Of a stretch of DNA of 64,000 nucleotides, positions 9,129 through 18,622 are shown piece by piece. Each line of letters starts with the position of its first letter. Position 1 is the first letter of the stretch. The stretch is from Croceicoccus sp. (lineage in GTDB: Bacteria; Pseudomonadota; Alphaproteobacteria; Sphingomonadales; Sphingomonadaceae). Made by a program: the position numbers and the translations under genes. The notes under the pieces are model-generated. The model ran no database searches, had not been told where the DNA came from, and saw nothing but the letters and a program-made list of their open reading frames with translations. Where the stretch lies: contig NZMY01000050.1 of NCBI GenBank assembly GCA_002694745.1, positions 456,232 to 520,231 on the forward strand. Reading direction: 5' to 3'.

Positions 9129-10028
9129 CTAGCCCTCGCGCAGTTCCTTGGCGAGCAGCCTGAACTCGTCCGCGCGGGGCGAGCCGCGCCGCCAGACCAG
9201 CGCGATCTGGCGCGCCGCGTTCTTGGATTTCAGCTGTCGGGCCACGACATTCGTGCCGTCCAATATCCCCGATTCCAGCGCCATTTCGGGCAGCATGGTA
9301 AGGCCCAGCCCGTTGTCCACCATCTGCACCAGCGTATGGAGAGAGGTGCCGATCATCGTGGCCGATGCCCGCAATTCGGGCCGGTTGCAGGCCGCCAGCG
9401 CATGTTCCTTGAGGCAGTGCCCGTCTTCCAGCAGCAGCAGGCGCGCCTCGTCTATCATCGAGGGCGGCACGAGTTCGGGCGGATCGCGCGGATCGTCCTT
9501 GGGAAAGGCGACGAACAGGCGGTCGTTGAACAGGATTTCGCTGTCGACCTCGCCGGTCGCGAAGGGCAGGGCCAGCAGCACGCAATCGGCGCGCCCGTGC
9601 TGCAGCGACTCGATGGCGTCGGCGCTCGGCTCCTCGCGCAGGAAGAGCTTGAGGCTGGGGCGCTCCTTGCGCAGGCGCGGCAGGATCTTGGGGAGCAGGA
9701 AGGGCGCGATGGTGGGGATCACGCTCATGCGCAGTTCGCCCGACAGCGGCTTGCCCGCCGACTGGACGAGTTCGGCCAGCTCCTCCGCCTCGCGCAGCAA
9801 GACATGCGCCTTGTCCACCACGCGCTCGCCCAATGGCGTAAAGCGCACCACGCGGCGGGTGCGTTCGACCAGCGTGACGCCCAGCAGCGATTCCAGCTCG
9901 CGAATGCCGGCGGACAGGGTGGACTGCGAGACGTAGCAGCTTTCCGCCGCGCGCCCGAAATGGCGCTTTTCGTGCAGCGCCAGCAGATATTGCAGCTGCT
10001 TGAGCGTCGGCAGATAGGTGTTCTTCAA
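9129..10028 (-). CDS. oxyR: OxyR-type LysR regulator (peroxide sensor)
   Basis: LysR-family transcription factor with an N-terminal HTH ('HFGRAAESCYVSQSTLSAGIREL') and a C-terminal sensor domain. The redox centre is clear: 'LEDGHCLKEHALAACN' contains the two cysteines that form the H2O2-induced disulfide in OxyR, in the characteristic DGHC context. The start is a TTG (KNTYLPTLKQLQYLL) with AGGG five bases upstream; no better ATG is available in the usual place. It lies six bases after rnd and three before the dehydratase gene on the same strand. A likely target in the window is the catalase-peroxidase gene katG at 27.9 kb (inference). Confidence 0.93.
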   Translation of the reverse strand: MKNTYLPTLKQLQYLLALHEKRHFGRAAESCYVSQSTLSAGIRELESLLGVTLVERTRRVVRFTPLGERVVDKAHVLLREAEELAELVQSAGKPLSGELRMSVIPTIAPFLLPKILPRLRKERPSLKLFLREEPSADAIESLQHGRADCVLLALPFATGEVDSEILFNDRLFVAFPKDDPRDPPELVPPSMIDEARLLLLEDGHCLKEHALAACNRPELRASATMIGTSLHTLVQMVDNGLGLTMLPEMALESGILDGTNVVARQLKSKNAARQIALVWRRGSPRADEFRLLAKELREG

Positions 10029-10034
10029 GGCACC

Positions 10035-11234
10035 CTATTCCGTCGCAGCGGTTTCGGCGGCCAGGGGGACATCGTCGATGTGGGTCATTTTCAGATGTCC
10101 GTTCTCGACCGCGAAGGCCAGCTTGCCTTCGACCAGATCCAGCGCGTCGCGCCCGAATTCCTGATAGCGCCAGCCTTCCAGCATCGGTAGGTTCTTGCGC
10201 ACGCCCGCGGCCAAGGCCTCAAGATCGTCGGCGCGCGCGATGAGACGCGAGGCGACATCGATCTCGCGGCTGCGAATCTTGAGCAGCAGCTTGAGCAGAT
10301 CGGCGACCAGTGCGCCTTCCTTGCCCAGCGGCACGCCCTTCTTGCGTTCGGGCATCTCGTCCTTGGGAAGCGGTTCCGCCTCGTCCAGCACCTTCATCAG
10401 GCGTTTGCCGATGTCATTGTCCTTCCACCCGCCCGACAGGCCGCGCACCTTGGCAAGATCGCCCTGCTTCTTCGGCGGATGGCTGGCGAGATCGGCCAGG
10501 GTCTCGTCGCGGATGATCCGGCCGCGCGGGATGTTCTTGTCCTGCGCCTCGGTCTCGCGCCAGGCGGCCAGCGCCTTCAGCCGGCCCAGAACCTGCGCAT
10601 TGCGGCCCGGCGAGCGGATGCGGTGCCACAAGGTTTCGGGATCGCTGGCATAATTCGAGGGGTCGGCCAGCCGTTCCATCTCGCGGTTCAGCCATTCGCC
10701 GCGGCCGGTCTTCACCAGCTTCTTCAGCATCTTGGGGAAAATGCGCGAGAGATAGGTGACGTCGCCGATGGCATATTCGATCTGACGCTCGGTCAGCGGG
10801 CGTCGGCTCCAGTCGGTAAAGCGCGCGCCCTTGTCGATCTGGATATTGAGCCAGCTGTCGACGAGGTTCGAATAGCCGATCTGTTCGGACTGGCTGATCG
10901 CCATCATCGCGATCTGCGTATCGAAGATCGGATGCGGCGTCTTGGCGGTCAGATTATAGATGATCTCGACGTCCTGGCCGCCCGCGTGAAAGACCTTCAG
11001 AACCTCCTCGTTCTCGGTCAGCAGGTCAAGCAGGGGCTTGAGATCGATGCCCTCGGCCAGCGGATCGATCGCGGCGGCTTCCTTGCCGTCGGAGATCTGG
11101 ACGAGGCAGAGCAGCGGCCAATAGGTCGACTCCCGCATGAATTCGGTGTCGACGGCGACGAAATCGGCCGTGGACATCCGCTCGCAGATGTCGGCCAGCG
11201 CGTCGGTCGTGGTGATCAGTTCGTGAATTTTCAT
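10035..11234 (-). CDS. rnd: Ribonuclease D
   Basis: 3'-5' exoribonuclease of the DEDD family acting on tRNA and other structured RNA 3' ends. The exonuclease motifs are visible: ExoI 'FVAVDTEFMRE', ExoII 'VFHAGGQDVEIIYN', 'FDTQIA', and ExoIII 'EYAIGDVTYLSRIFP'. One or two C-terminal HRDC-like domains follow ('GRLKALAAWRETEAQDKN'). The start is the ATG of MKIHELITTTD (399 aa), the family-typical N-terminus, rather than the track ORF 13 codons upstream. It is the first gene of the rnd-oxyR-dehydratase run. Confidence 0.94.
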   Translation of the reverse strand: MKIHELITTTDALADICERMSTADFVAVDTEFMRESTYWPLLCLVQISDGKEAAAIDPLAEGIDLKPLLDLLTENEEVLKVFHAGGQDVEIIYNLTAKTPHPIFDTQIAMMAISQSEQIGYSNLVDSWLNIQIDKGARFTDWSRRPLTERQIEYAIGDVTYLSRIFPKMLKKLVKTGRGEWLNREMERLADPSNYASDPETLWHRIRSPGRNAQVLGRLKALAAWRETEAQDKNIPRGRIIRDETLADLASHPPKKQGDLAKVRGLSGGWKDNDIGKRLMKVLDEAEPLPKDEMPERKKGVPLGKEGALVADLLKLLLKIRSREIDVASRLIARADDLEALAAGVRKNLPMLEGWRYQEFGRDALDLVEGKLAFAVENGHLKMTHIDDVPLAAETAATE

Positions 11235-11347
11235 GGCTTCGGGCGGGTTACGCCGCATGAACGCCGCTTGCAATCATGCGTGGGGGGCGCATCCCCCTCT
11301 TTTTGCCCGTCACAGCCGTTTTTGCGGCCCGGAGCGCCCCGATCACG

Positions 11348-12328
11348 TCAGGCCGGGCGGCGGCGCAGGCGTTCGAACAGGCTGGAGACGAGGCTGGTGG
11401 GGGTCGACGCCGTATCGTTCGCAGGCTCCTCGACCGGCGCGGCATCGCGGATGCGGCGGCGCAGGCTGGTGCCGCTGACCTGTGTGTCGTCCTGAAAGAT
11501 GCTGCCCGGATCGTAATCGGCGGGGCGCGGGGCGAGCGACAGGCTGGCGAATTTCGATTCCTCGACCTCGCCTTCCTCGCCGTCCTCGATCAGATCGTAA
11601 TATTCCGCGCGGGTGTAGACCGGCGCGTCGAAGAAGGGATAGCTCTCGTTGCTGCCGACCAGCACGGTGACGGGTCGCGGCAGGCCGCGCCCTTCGATCA
11701 CTGCTCGCATCGCCTGATGCAGGCGCACCGCGACGAAGGCATGGCCCATCACCAGCGCGTCATTGTCGGCGGGCAGGGGCAGATCGCCCAGCTCGCGCCT
11801 GCGCTGATAGGCCAGCACTTCGCCATAGATGCCGCCAAGCCCGCGGACCTGCACCTCGGCGCCCGCTTCCTCGAACGCGCTGCGCCATACGCCTGCCTTG
11901 CGGCCATAGCCGTGATTGATCTCCTCGCGCCCGGCGCGGGCAAAGGCAAAGGCGCTGTCGGTGAAATAGAGCGTTTCGAGATCGGGTTCGCGGAAATTGC
12001 CGCGTTCCGGATCGGGCGCGGGCAGGGTCACCGGCGCGCTGATGTCGACCGACATGGCGGTCACAGGTTGTTCCGGCCGGTCGATCTTGCGGAATGTCTG
12101 GTCCAGAACCTCCCAACCGATCAGCCGCACGGCGCTGACGGGCGTCGCCTGCGCCAGCTTGGCGATATCGTGCCGGCCGTCGTTCAGTTCCATCAGCTGC
12201 GCTTCGATCAGCGTCGCGGCGACATCGGGCTGTCCCCGGCGCATCAGCGATTCGACATTGCCGAGAAACTGTTCGAGCTCTTCCTCGGACTCGAAGATCT
12301 CGCTGGCGAAAATGTCGGTTACGGACAT
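11348..12328 (-). CDS. Hypothetical protein, unrecognised family
   Basis: I do not recognise this 326-aa protein. The start is chosen at MSVTDIFASEIFESEEELEQ because AGGAG sits nine bases upstream. Features: an acidic N-terminus, a helical segment 'FLGNVESLMRRGQPDVAATLIEAQL', a central folded-looking region ('YFTDSAFAFARAG', 'GIYGEVLAYQRRRELG', 'ALVMGHAFVAVRLHQAMRAVI', 'TVLVGSNESYPFFDAP') and a low-complexity acidic-then-basic tail ending 'LFERLRRRPA'. There is no signal peptide or membrane segment. Codon use matches its neighbours, so it is probably a real resident gene. It is separated from rnd by 113 bases on the same strand. Confidence 0.75.
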   Translation of the reverse strand: MSVTDIFASEIFESEEELEQFLGNVESLMRRGQPDVAATLIEAQLMELNDGRHDIAKLAQATPVSAVRLIGWEVLDQTFRKIDRPEQPVTAMSVDISAPVTLPAPDPERGNFREPDLETLYFTDSAFAFARAGREEINHGYGRKAGVWRSAFEEAGAEVQVRGLGGIYGEVLAYQRRRELGDLPLPADNDALVMGHAFVAVRLHQAMRAVIEGRGLPRPVTVLVGSNESYPFFDAPVYTRAEYYDLIEDGEEGEVEESKFASLSLAPRPADYDPGSIFQDDTQVSGTSLRRRIRDAAPVEEPANDTASTPTSLVSSLFERLRRRPA

Positions 12329-12802
12329 GAACATGCTCTCCTGGCCCGCGGATCGGGGGTTCACCATCAGTTGATAACCGGCCTTTGGTTAAGAATGGCT
12401 TGGCCAGCATGATTAACGCGGATGGCGGCGTGGCGCTGCTCAGGCCCGTTCAGCCGTCCGCGATGGAAACACGATCAAGAGGCGGAAGAAGCGGCTGAAT
12501 ATCCGCGCCAGCCACCAAATCCGCCTCTTGCCCGGTGTCGGCGCGCCTTTCGGTCTGCCGGTCCGAACGATCGATCCTCGCAGGACAGCGTTAAGATCGG
12601 GTAACCATCGGCGGTAGGATCGGCCGCATGATTGGTGCCGTGATCTTCGGCCGGAAACGCTCTGCCTACCGAAATGCGGACCGGTGCATCGGCGCACTGG
12701 AAATGAGGGACGGTTTGACCTAGTGCGCGGCGCAGCAATCGATAAAGGTGGCCGACAGCGGACACCGCATCATCCAGACCAGACGAGAAGCGAATTTTTG
12801 CC
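12329..12802. other. Long intergenic region upstream of aspS
   Basis: About 470 bases with no convincing gene. Track ORFs on both strands are compositionally shadow-like. A 31-codon ORF at 12628 (MIGAVIFGRKRSAYRN...) has a weak GGTAGGAT-like site upstream but nothing else in support. The region must contain the divergent promoters of aspS and of the hypothetical gene. No terminator hairpin or riboswitch was recognised. Confidence 0.5.
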
Positions 12803-14620
12803 ATGCATGCCTATCGCACCCATACCTGCGGCGCCCTGACTGCCGCCAATGTCGGCGAGACCGTCCGCCTGTCGGGCTGGATCCATCGCAAGCGCGACCA
12901 TGGCGGCGTGCTGTTCGTCGACCTGCGCGACCATTACGGCATCACCCAGATCGTCGCGGACGAGGATAGCCCCGCGCTGCAGGTGCTGGACGGGCTGCGC
13001 GTGGAATCGGTGGTCACCATCGACGGCGAGGTCAAGGCGCGGTCGGCCAGCACGGTCAACGCGAACCTGCCGACCGGTGAGATCGAGATCTATGCCCGCG
13101 GCATCACGGTACAGAGCCGCGCCGAGGAACTGCCCATGCCCGTTGCGGGCGAGCAGGAATACCCCGAGGAGATCCGGCTGAAGAACCGTTTCCTCGACCT
13201 GCGGCGCGACAAGGTGCATTCCAACATCGTGCTGCGTTCGAAGGTGATCTCCTCGATCCGCCGCCGGATGACGGATGCCGGTTTCACCGAGTTCCAGACC
13301 CCGATCCTGGGTGCGTCCAGCCCCGAGGGCGCGCGCGACTATCTGGTGCCCGCGCGCATGCATCCGGGGCGCTTTTATGCACTGCCGCAGGCGCCGCAGA
13401 TGTTCAAGCAGCTGCTGATGGTCGCCGGTTTCGACCGCTATTTCCAGATCGCGCCCTGTTTCCGGGACGAGGATCTGCGTGCCGATCGCAGCCCTGAATT
13501 CTACCAGCTCGATTTCGAGATGAGCTATGTCACGCAGGAAGACGTGTTCCAGACGCTGGAGCCCGTGCTGGCCGGTGTGTTCGAGGAGTTCTCGGGCGGC
13601 AAGACGGTGACCCCGGCGGGCACCTTCCCGCGCATCCCCTATGCCGATGCGCTGCTGAAATATGGCAGCGACAAGCCGGACCTGCGCAACCCGCTGATCA
13701 TCTCGGACGTGACGAGCCATTTCGAACAGTCCGGCTTCGGCCTGTTCGAGAAGATCGTCGGCAGCGGCGGCAAGGTGCGCGTGATCCCCGCGCCGAACAC
13801 CGCCGACAAGAGCCGCAAGTTCTTCGACGACATGAACAACTGGGCACGCCAGGAAGGCTTCGCGGGGCTCGGCTATGTCACCCGGAAGGGCGGCGACTTC
13901 GGCGGACCGATTGCCAAGAATCACGGGCCCGAGCGCATGGAAGAGCTGTATAACGAGTTGGGCCTTGGCCCCGACGACGGGCTGTTCTTCGCGGCTGGCA
14001 AGGAAAAGGACGCGGCCAAGCTGGCAGGCGCCGCTCGCACCCGCACGGCCGAGGAACTGGGCCTGATCGAGGAGGGCTGCTTCAAGTTCTGCTGGATCGT
14101 CGACTTCCCGATGTTCGAATATGACGAGGACCTCAAGAAGATCGATTTCAGCCACAACCCGTTCTCGATGCCGCAGGGCGAGATGGAAGCGCTGGAAACG
14201 CAGGACCCGCTCGACATCCTGGCGTGGCAGTACGACATCGTGTGCAACGGATACGAGCTGTCGTCGGGTGCGATCCGGAATCATCGTCCCGACATCATGT
14301 TCAAGGCGTTCGAGATCGCGGGCTATTCGAAGGAAGAGGTCGAGGCGAATTTCTCGGGCATGATCAATGCGTTCAAATATGGCGCGCCGCCGCATGGCGG
14401 TTCGGCGCCGGGCATCGACCGCATCGTCATGCTGCTGGCGGAAGAGCCGAACATCCGCGAGGTCATCGCCTTCCCGATGAACCAGCGCGCGCAGGACCTG
14501 ATGATGGGCGCGCCGAGCGTGGTCAGCCCGAAACAGCTGCGCGAGCTGTCGATCCGCACGGTCGAGCCGCCCAAGGCCACCCCGGCCGACAAGGCGCGCG
14601 TCGACCAGATCGGCGATTGA
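12803..14620 (+). CDS. aspS: Aspartyl-tRNA synthetase (bacterial type)
   Basis: Class II aminoacyl-tRNA synthetase charging tRNA-Asp, or tRNA-Asp and tRNA-Asn if non-discriminating. The 605-aa size with an inserted GAD domain ('[19 protein letters not shown]') is the bacterial form. Visible are the N-terminal OB-fold anticodon-binding domain ('[23 protein letters not shown]'), motif 2 '[21 protein letters not shown]' and motif 3 '[19 protein letters not shown]'. The ATG at 12803 gives the family-typical N-terminus [13 protein letters not shown]. Confidence 0.97.
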   Translation: MHAYRTHTCGALTAANVGETVRLSGWIHRKRDHGGVLFVDLRDHYGITQIVADEDSPALQVLDGLRVESVVTIDGEVKARSASTVNANLPTGEIEIYARGITVQSRAEELPMPVAGEQEYPEEIRLKNRFLDLRRDKVHSNIVLRSKVISSIRRRMTDAGFTEFQTPILGASSPEGARDYLVPARMHPGRFYALPQAPQMFKQLLMVAGFDRYFQIAPCFRDEDLRADRSPEFYQLDFEMSYVTQEDVFQTLEPVLAGVFEEFSGGKTVTPAGTFPRIPYADALLKYGSDKPDLRNPLIISDVTSHFEQSGFGLFEKIVGSGGKVRVIPAPNTADKSRKFFDDMNNWARQEGFAGLGYVTRKGGDFGGPIAKNHGPERMEELYNELGLGPDDGLFFAAGKEKDAAKLAGAARTRTAEELGLIEEGCFKFCWIVDFPMFEYDEDLKKIDFSHNPFSMPQGEMEALETQDPLDILAWQYDIVCNGYELSSGAIRNHRPDIMFKAFEIAGYSKEEVEANFSGMINAFKYGAPPHGGSAPGIDRIVMLLAEEPNIREVIAFPMNQRAQDLMMGAPSVVSPKQLRELSIRTVEPPKATPADKARVDQIGD

Positions 14621-14792
14621 GGCGGCGTGTCCTGAACGCTGGCAATCGGGCGGGCATGGCGGTAATTGTTAAGCGCCTGTCACCCGCTCTTGCCAGCGGC
14701 GCACAGTCCGACTAGGGCCACGCCTGAGATTTTATCCGATCCTGTCACGTTACGCTCGGGGCAGGACAGTTTTAGTACCGAGAGGTTTATTC

Positions 14793-15029
14793 ATGAGCGA
14801 CACCGAGGAACGCGTAAAGAAGATCGTCGTCGAGCACCTGGGCGTTGAAGCCGACAAGGTGACCATGGACGCGAGCTTTATCGACGACCTGGGCGCGGAC
14901 AGCCTCGACATCGTCGAGCTGGTGATGGCGTTCGAGGAAGAGTTCGGGGTCGAAATCCCCGACGATGCCGCCGAAAAGATCACCACCGTCGGCGACGCGG
15001 TGAAATATATCGAAGAGCACAAGGGCTAA
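14793..15029 (+). CDS. acpP: Acyl carrier protein
   Basis: A 78-aa acidic carrier protein for fatty acid synthesis, modified with 4'-phosphopantetheine on the Ser of '[16 protein letters not shown]'. A GAGAGG site lies seven bases before the ATG. fabF follows 196 bases downstream, the usual acpP-fabF order. The palindrome AGGGGCCGGCCCCT sits just after the stop. This is the housekeeping ACP, distinct from the integrated carrier domains of the NRPS at 52.8 kb. Confidence 0.97.
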   Translation: MSDTEERVKKIVVEHLGVEADKVTMDASFIDDLGADSLDIVELVMAFEEEFGVEIPDDAAEKITTVGDAVKYIEEHKG

Positions 15030-15225
15030 GCCTGCAAGGGGCCGGCCCCTGCCGGTTCTGCTCTGATCGCCTGCGCGTCCTTTAGGGGGCGTAGCGGGCA
15101 AACGGCAGGCTCGGCCCCAAGTGGCTGGGCCTGCTGCGTTTCGGGGCGGAGCGCGGAATCAGGCGGCCGGGCAGAGGGCAGGATGTCCGCCCGCGGGCGG
15201 ATTGGCCGAAAGGAAAGGATCACCC

Positions 15226-16488
15226 ATGCGCCGTGTCGTTGTCACCGGACTTGGACTTGTCACCCCGCTTGGTGCGGATGTCGAAACCGTGTGGGCGAAC
15301 CTGATCGCCGGCAAGTCGGGCGCCGGGCCCATCACGCGATTCGATGCGAGCGACCAGAAATGCCGCATCGCCTGCGAGGTGAAGCCCGCCGACCATGAAT
15401 ATGGCTTTGACCCTGACAAGCGCGTCGACCACAAGGTCCAGCGGCAGGTCGATCCGTTCATCGTCTATGGCATCGACGCCGCGGGACAGGCGATCGAGGA
15501 CGCGGGCCTTGCGGATATGCCCGAGGAAATGCGCTACCGCGCGGGCTGCTCGATCGGTTCGGGCATCGGCGGTCTGCCGGGGATCGAGAAGGAATCGCTG
15601 GTGCTGGCCGAAAAGGGCCCGAGCCGCGTTTCGCCGCATTTCGTCCACGGGCGGCTGATCAACCTGATCAGTGGTCAGGTTTCGATCAAATACGGGCTGA
15701 TGGGGCCGAACCATGCGGTCGTGACCGCCTGCTCCACCGGCGCGCATTCGATCGGCGATGCCGCGCGCATGATCAAGGACGGCGATGCCGACATCATGCT
15801 GGCGGGCGGAGCGGAAGGCACCGTATGCCCGATCGGGATTGCCGGATTTGCACAGGCCCGCGCTCTTTCTACCGGTTTCAACGACGAGCCGACCAAGGCC
15901 AGCCGCCCCTATGACGAGGCCCGCGACGGCTTCGTGATGGGCGAGGGCGCGGGCGTCGTCGTGCTGGAAGAGTATGAGCATGCCAAGGCACGCGGCGCGA
16001 AGATCTATGCCGAGGTCGTCGGCTATGGCCTGTCGGGCGACGCCTATCACGTGACCGCGCCGCATCCCGAAGGGTCGGGCGCCTATCGTTCGATGGAGAT
16101 GGCACTGAAGAAGGCCGGCATGACGCCTGCCGACATCGACTATGTCAACGCGCACGGCACCAGCACGCCGCTGGGCGACGAGCTGGAACTGGGCGCGGTG
16201 CGCCGTCTGTTCGGCGATGCGATGGACGGCGTGTCGATGTCCTCGACCAAATCCGCCATCGGCCATCTGCTGGGCGGCGCGGGCGCGGTCGAATCGATCT
16301 TCTGCATCCTGGCGATGCGCGACCAGATCGTGCCGCCGACGCTCAATCTCGATAACCCGAGCGAGAGCTGCAAGGGCGTCGATCTTGTGCCCCACAAGGC
16401 CAAGAAGCGCGAAGTGCGCGCGGTGCTGAACAATTCGTTCGGCTTTGGCGGCACCAATGCCTCGCTGATCATGAAGGCGGTGGACTAG
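15226..16488 (+). CDS. fabF: Beta-ketoacyl-ACP synthase II
   Basis: Condensing enzyme that extends acyl-ACP with malonyl-ACP. The ATG at 15226 (MRRVVVTGLGLVTPLG, 420 aa) has AAAGGA six bases upstream and matches the family N-terminus; the track ORF extends 35 codons too far. The catalytic Cys is in 'VVTACSTGAHSIGDAARMI', and the two active-site histidines are in 'NAHGTSTPLGD' and 'KSAIGHLLGGAGAVE'. mltG begins six bases after the stop, so the two are likely one transcript. Confidence 0.97.
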   Translation: MRRVVVTGLGLVTPLGADVETVWANLIAGKSGAGPITRFDASDQKCRIACEVKPADHEYGFDPDKRVDHKVQRQVDPFIVYGIDAAGQAIEDAGLADMPEEMRYRAGCSIGSGIGGLPGIEKESLVLAEKGPSRVSPHFVHGRLINLISGQVSIKYGLMGPNHAVVTACSTGAHSIGDAARMIKDGDADIMLAGGAEGTVCPIGIAGFAQARALSTGFNDEPTKASRPYDEARDGFVMGEGAGVVVLEEYEHAKARGAKIYAEVVGYGLSGDAYHVTAPHPEGSGAYRSMEMALKKAGMTPADIDYVNAHGTSTPLGDELELGAVRRLFGDAMDGVSMSSTKSAIGHLLGGAGAVESIFCILAMRDQIVPPTLNLDNPSESCKGVDLVPHKAKKREVRAVLNNSFGFGGTNASLIMKAVD

Positions 16489-16494
16489 TCCGTC

Positions 16495-17469
16495 ATGAAA
16501 CGCGGCTGCAGCGTCCTTGTCGCCATTCTCGTGCTGGCGGCGCTGGGCGCTGCCGGCTGGTTCATGGCCGGATGGTACGGCGGCGCAGGGCCGGACAAGG
16601 CGACCAGCTTTGTCGTCCCGTCCGGCGCCACGCTGACATCGACGGCGGACAAGCTGGCGGAAGAGGGCCTTATCGGCTCCTCCGACGGCTTCCTGCTGCG
16701 CGCGAAACTGCTGGCCAGCGGCGATCCGGTGAAGGCGGGGGAGTTCGCGATTCCCGCCGGCGCCAGTCCCGCGACCATCCTCGACATCCTGCAGCACGGC
16801 GAGGTCATTCGGCGCTTTGTCACCGTGCCCGAGGGGCTGCCCTCGATCATGGTGCACGAACGGCTGATGGCCGAACCTTTGCTGACAGGCGAGGTTGCGG
16901 TCCCTGCCGAAGGATCGGTCCTGCCCGATAGCTATGACTTCGAGAGAGGCGAGGCGAGAGCGGACGTGCTGGCGCGGATGCAAGAGGCGATGGGCGAATT
17001 TGTCGCATCCGAATGGCCGAAACGCGACAAGGACCTGCCCGTTACGACGCCGCAGCAGGCCGTGACGCTTGCCTCGATCGTCGAGAAGGAGACAGGAGTC
17101 CCGCAGGAACGGCGGATGGTGGCTGGCCTCTATACCAACCGCCTGCGCAAGGGGATGCGGTTGCAGGCCGATCCGACGATCATCTACCCCATCACCAAAG
17201 GCAAGCCTCTGGGCCGCCGGATCAGGCGCAGCGAGATCGACGCGGTGAACGGGTATAACACCTATTCCATGGCTGGTCTGCCGGTGGGGCCGATCACCAA
17301 CCCCGGACGGGAATCGATCCTGGCCGTGCTGCATCCCGCCGATACCGACGCCGTCTACATGGTCGCCGACGGATCCGGCGGTCACGCATTCAGCGATACG
17401 CTGGACGGCCATAATGACAATGTGGCCGCATGGCGCGCGCTGCGCCGAAAGCGGGGCGAGATCGAGTAG
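16495..17469 (+). CDS. mltG: Endolytic murein transglycosylase MltG
   Basis: Inner-membrane-anchored lytic transglycosylase that terminates nascent peptidoglycan glycan strands. A single N-terminal membrane anchor ('SVLVAILVLAALGAAGWFMAGW') is followed by a LysM-like region and the YceG catalytic domain. The catalytic Glu is in 'LASIVEKETGVPQER', and downstream motifs 'LQADPTIIYP', 'YNTYSMAGLPVGPITNPG' and 'HAFSDTLDGHN' are intact. At 324 aa it is of normal length. It lies immediately after fabF. Confidence 0.96.
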   Translation: MKRGCSVLVAILVLAALGAAGWFMAGWYGGAGPDKATSFVVPSGATLTSTADKLAEEGLIGSSDGFLLRAKLLASGDPVKAGEFAIPAGASPATILDILQHGEVIRRFVTVPEGLPSIMVHERLMAEPLLTGEVAVPAEGSVLPDSYDFERGEARADVLARMQEAMGEFVASEWPKRDKDLPVTTPQQAVTLASIVEKETGVPQERRMVAGLYTNRLRKGMRLQADPTIIYPITKGKPLGRRIRRSEIDAVNGYNTYSMAGLPVGPITNPGRESILAVLHPADTDAVYMVADGSGGHAFSDTLDGHNDNVAAWRALRRKRGEIE

Positions 17470-17894
17470 GATACCCGCTCCGCGCAAAGCGGCTGCCGCA
17501 GCGCGCATGCCGTCAGGGCCGCGGATAAGACTGCGCGCAATCCTCATAATTTGCCAGCGGAGCTGTGGTTGCGCCGCAGCGTGGCCTTTCGTTGAGGCTT
17601 TGCGCAGAGCGGAGAGACGGAATTGCCGCATTTGGCTGGCATCCGGGCATGGAACGTGCCGGATTAGCGACAGGCCGCTTCGCAGATGCGGAACGGGGGC
17701 AGCGCTTCCTCGTTTGGGCGTCATGGCTCTCGGACATGCTCGCCGCAGTGATGTGGACGATCAATAGCCCGACGCCTGCACGCTTTGGCGACGCGGTTCT
17801 TCCGGGCCGTGTGGACGGGGCGGACGACACCACTCCCCCCCTCCAGGTGTCGTCCGCCCTCGTTCTGGCGGCGTGTTGCTGCCATACAGGCGGC
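17470..17894. other. Non-coding stretch between mltG and RNA ligase-family gene
   Basis: About 425 bases with no gene I can support. The upstream 110 codons of the track ORF overlapping this region have no family-like features and lie ahead of a better ATG. Its most notable content is the perfect inverted repeat at 17818-17859, annotated separately. Confidence 0.5.
17818..17859. repeat. Perfect 14-bp inverted repeat with C-rich loop
   Basis: The arms are GGGCGGACGACACC and GGTGTCGTCCGCCC, exactly complementary over 14 bases, separated by the 14-base loop actccccccctcca. No T-run follows on either strand, so it is not a standard intrinsic terminator. It lies 36 bases before the ATG of the RNA ligase-family gene, so in mRNA it would be a very stable hairpin just upstream of that gene's translation start. 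It could be a degraded terminator for mltG, a translational control hairpin or a protein-binding site. Confidence 0.75.
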
Positions 17895-18419
17895 ATGACC
17901 AGCCCCATCATCGTGACCGCCGCCCTGCCGCCAGAGATATTCTCTTATGCAAACGGCCTCAGGACCGAGTACTTTCCGCCCGAGCGCAATTATCTGTCAG
18001 CGCATCTGACCCTGTTTCACGCGCTGCCTCCATCGGTCGAACCCGAACTGCGCGGCCTGATGGCCGACCTCGCAAGGGAATTTCCGCCACCTCCCGCCCG
18101 CATGAACCGGATCGTCAGCCTGGGGAGGGGCACGGCTCTCGGTATCGAAAGCGATGCCCTGATGGCGCTGAGAGACCGGATCGCCGACCGATTTGCCGGG
18201 TGCCTGACGCCGCAGGACAATCATCGTCCGCGCCTGCACGTGACGGTGCAGAACAAGGTCAGCCCCGACGAGGCCCGTAGGCTGCAAGCGCAATTGTCGT
18301 CCGGTTTCACCCCGCGCGAATTCACGATTCCGGCGCTGGAGGCCCATTATTATCGCGGCGGGCCATGGGAAGAGGCGGGCCGCTGGCCGCTGCGCGGCAG
18401 ACCGGCGCAGCGCCGATGA
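17895..18419 (+). CDS. 2'-5' RNA ligase / 2H phosphoesterase family protein
   Basis: A 174-aa protein of the 2H phosphoesterase fold with both His-x-Thr motifs, 'AHLTLFHALP' and 'RLHVTVQNK', about 70 residues apart as expected. The family includes ThpR-type RNA 2',3'-cyclic phosphodiesterases. I start at MTSPIIVTAALPPEI, since the fold begins there and the upstream ~110 codons of the track ORF look non-coding. The hairpin described above lies just upstream. A specific substrate cannot be inferred. Confidence 0.8.
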   Translation: MTSPIIVTAALPPEIFSYANGLRTEYFPPERNYLSAHLTLFHALPPSVEPELRGLMADLAREFPPPPARMNRIVSLGRGTALGIESDALMALRDRIADRFAGCLTPQDNHRPRLHVTVQNKVSPDEARRLQAQLSSGFTPREFTIPALEAHYYRGGPWEEAGRWPLRGRPAQRR

Positions 18420-18545
18420 CAAGCGATGTGAATGCGATGTCGAATTCCCTTCAACTGCCGTATTGACCGCCGCCCGCACTACCCCTAAGAGGCGCGCCTG
18501 CCGCAGGTGCGGGCCACTGGCCAGACCGTCGCGGCACCCTTCGGG

Positions 18546-18622
18546 GGCGGAGTAGCTCAGGTGGTTAGAGCAGCGGAATCATAATCCGCGTGTCGGGGGT
18601 TCGAGTCCCTCCTCCGCTACCA
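18546..18622 (+). tRNA. tRNA-Met (CAT), elongator type
   Basis: A 77-nt cloverleaf. The acceptor is GGCGGAG with CTCCGCT (ending in a G-U pair). The D-arm is GCTCAGGTGGTTAGAGC. The anticodon stem GCGGA/TCCGC surrounds the loop ATCATAA with anticodon CAT. The T-arm contains GGTTCGAGTCC, and CCA is encoded. The acceptor has no initiator-type C1-A mismatch and the anticodon stem lacks the three G-C pairs of an initiator, so elongator Met is preferred. A CAT tRNA-Ile (lysidine-modified) is the main alternative. Its 3' end is duplicated at 22542-22574. Confidence 0.95.
18588..18621 (+). repeat. Direct repeat copy 1 (tRNA-Met 3' end, attL-like)
   Basis: The sequence GCGTGTCGGGGGTTCGAGTC... through CCGCTACC at the 3' end of the tRNA recurs at 22542-22574 with one substitution and one deleted base. 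This is the left copy and lies inside the intact tRNA gene. Confidence 0.85.

Noticed and set aside
12628-12723. 31-codon plus-strand ORF (MIGAVIFGRKRSAYRN...)
   Set aside because: There is only a weak ribosome binding site and no other support; it is too short to judge without conservation data.
12475-12804. Minus-strand 109-aa ORF upstream of aspS
   Set aside because: It covers the aspS promoter region, has no domain-like features and is rich in Arg/Ala shadow composition.
15036-15053. Palindrome AGGGGCCGGCCCCT after acpP as a terminator
   Set aside because: The palindrome has no loop and no T-run; a real hairpin would have only a few base pairs.
18546-18622. Initiator tRNA-fMet or tRNA-Ile(CAT) identity
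   Set aside because: The initiator-specific acceptor mismatch and three G-C anticodon pairs are missing. The Ile2 option cannot be fully excluded, but the sequence resembles alphaproteobacterial elongator tRNA-Met.
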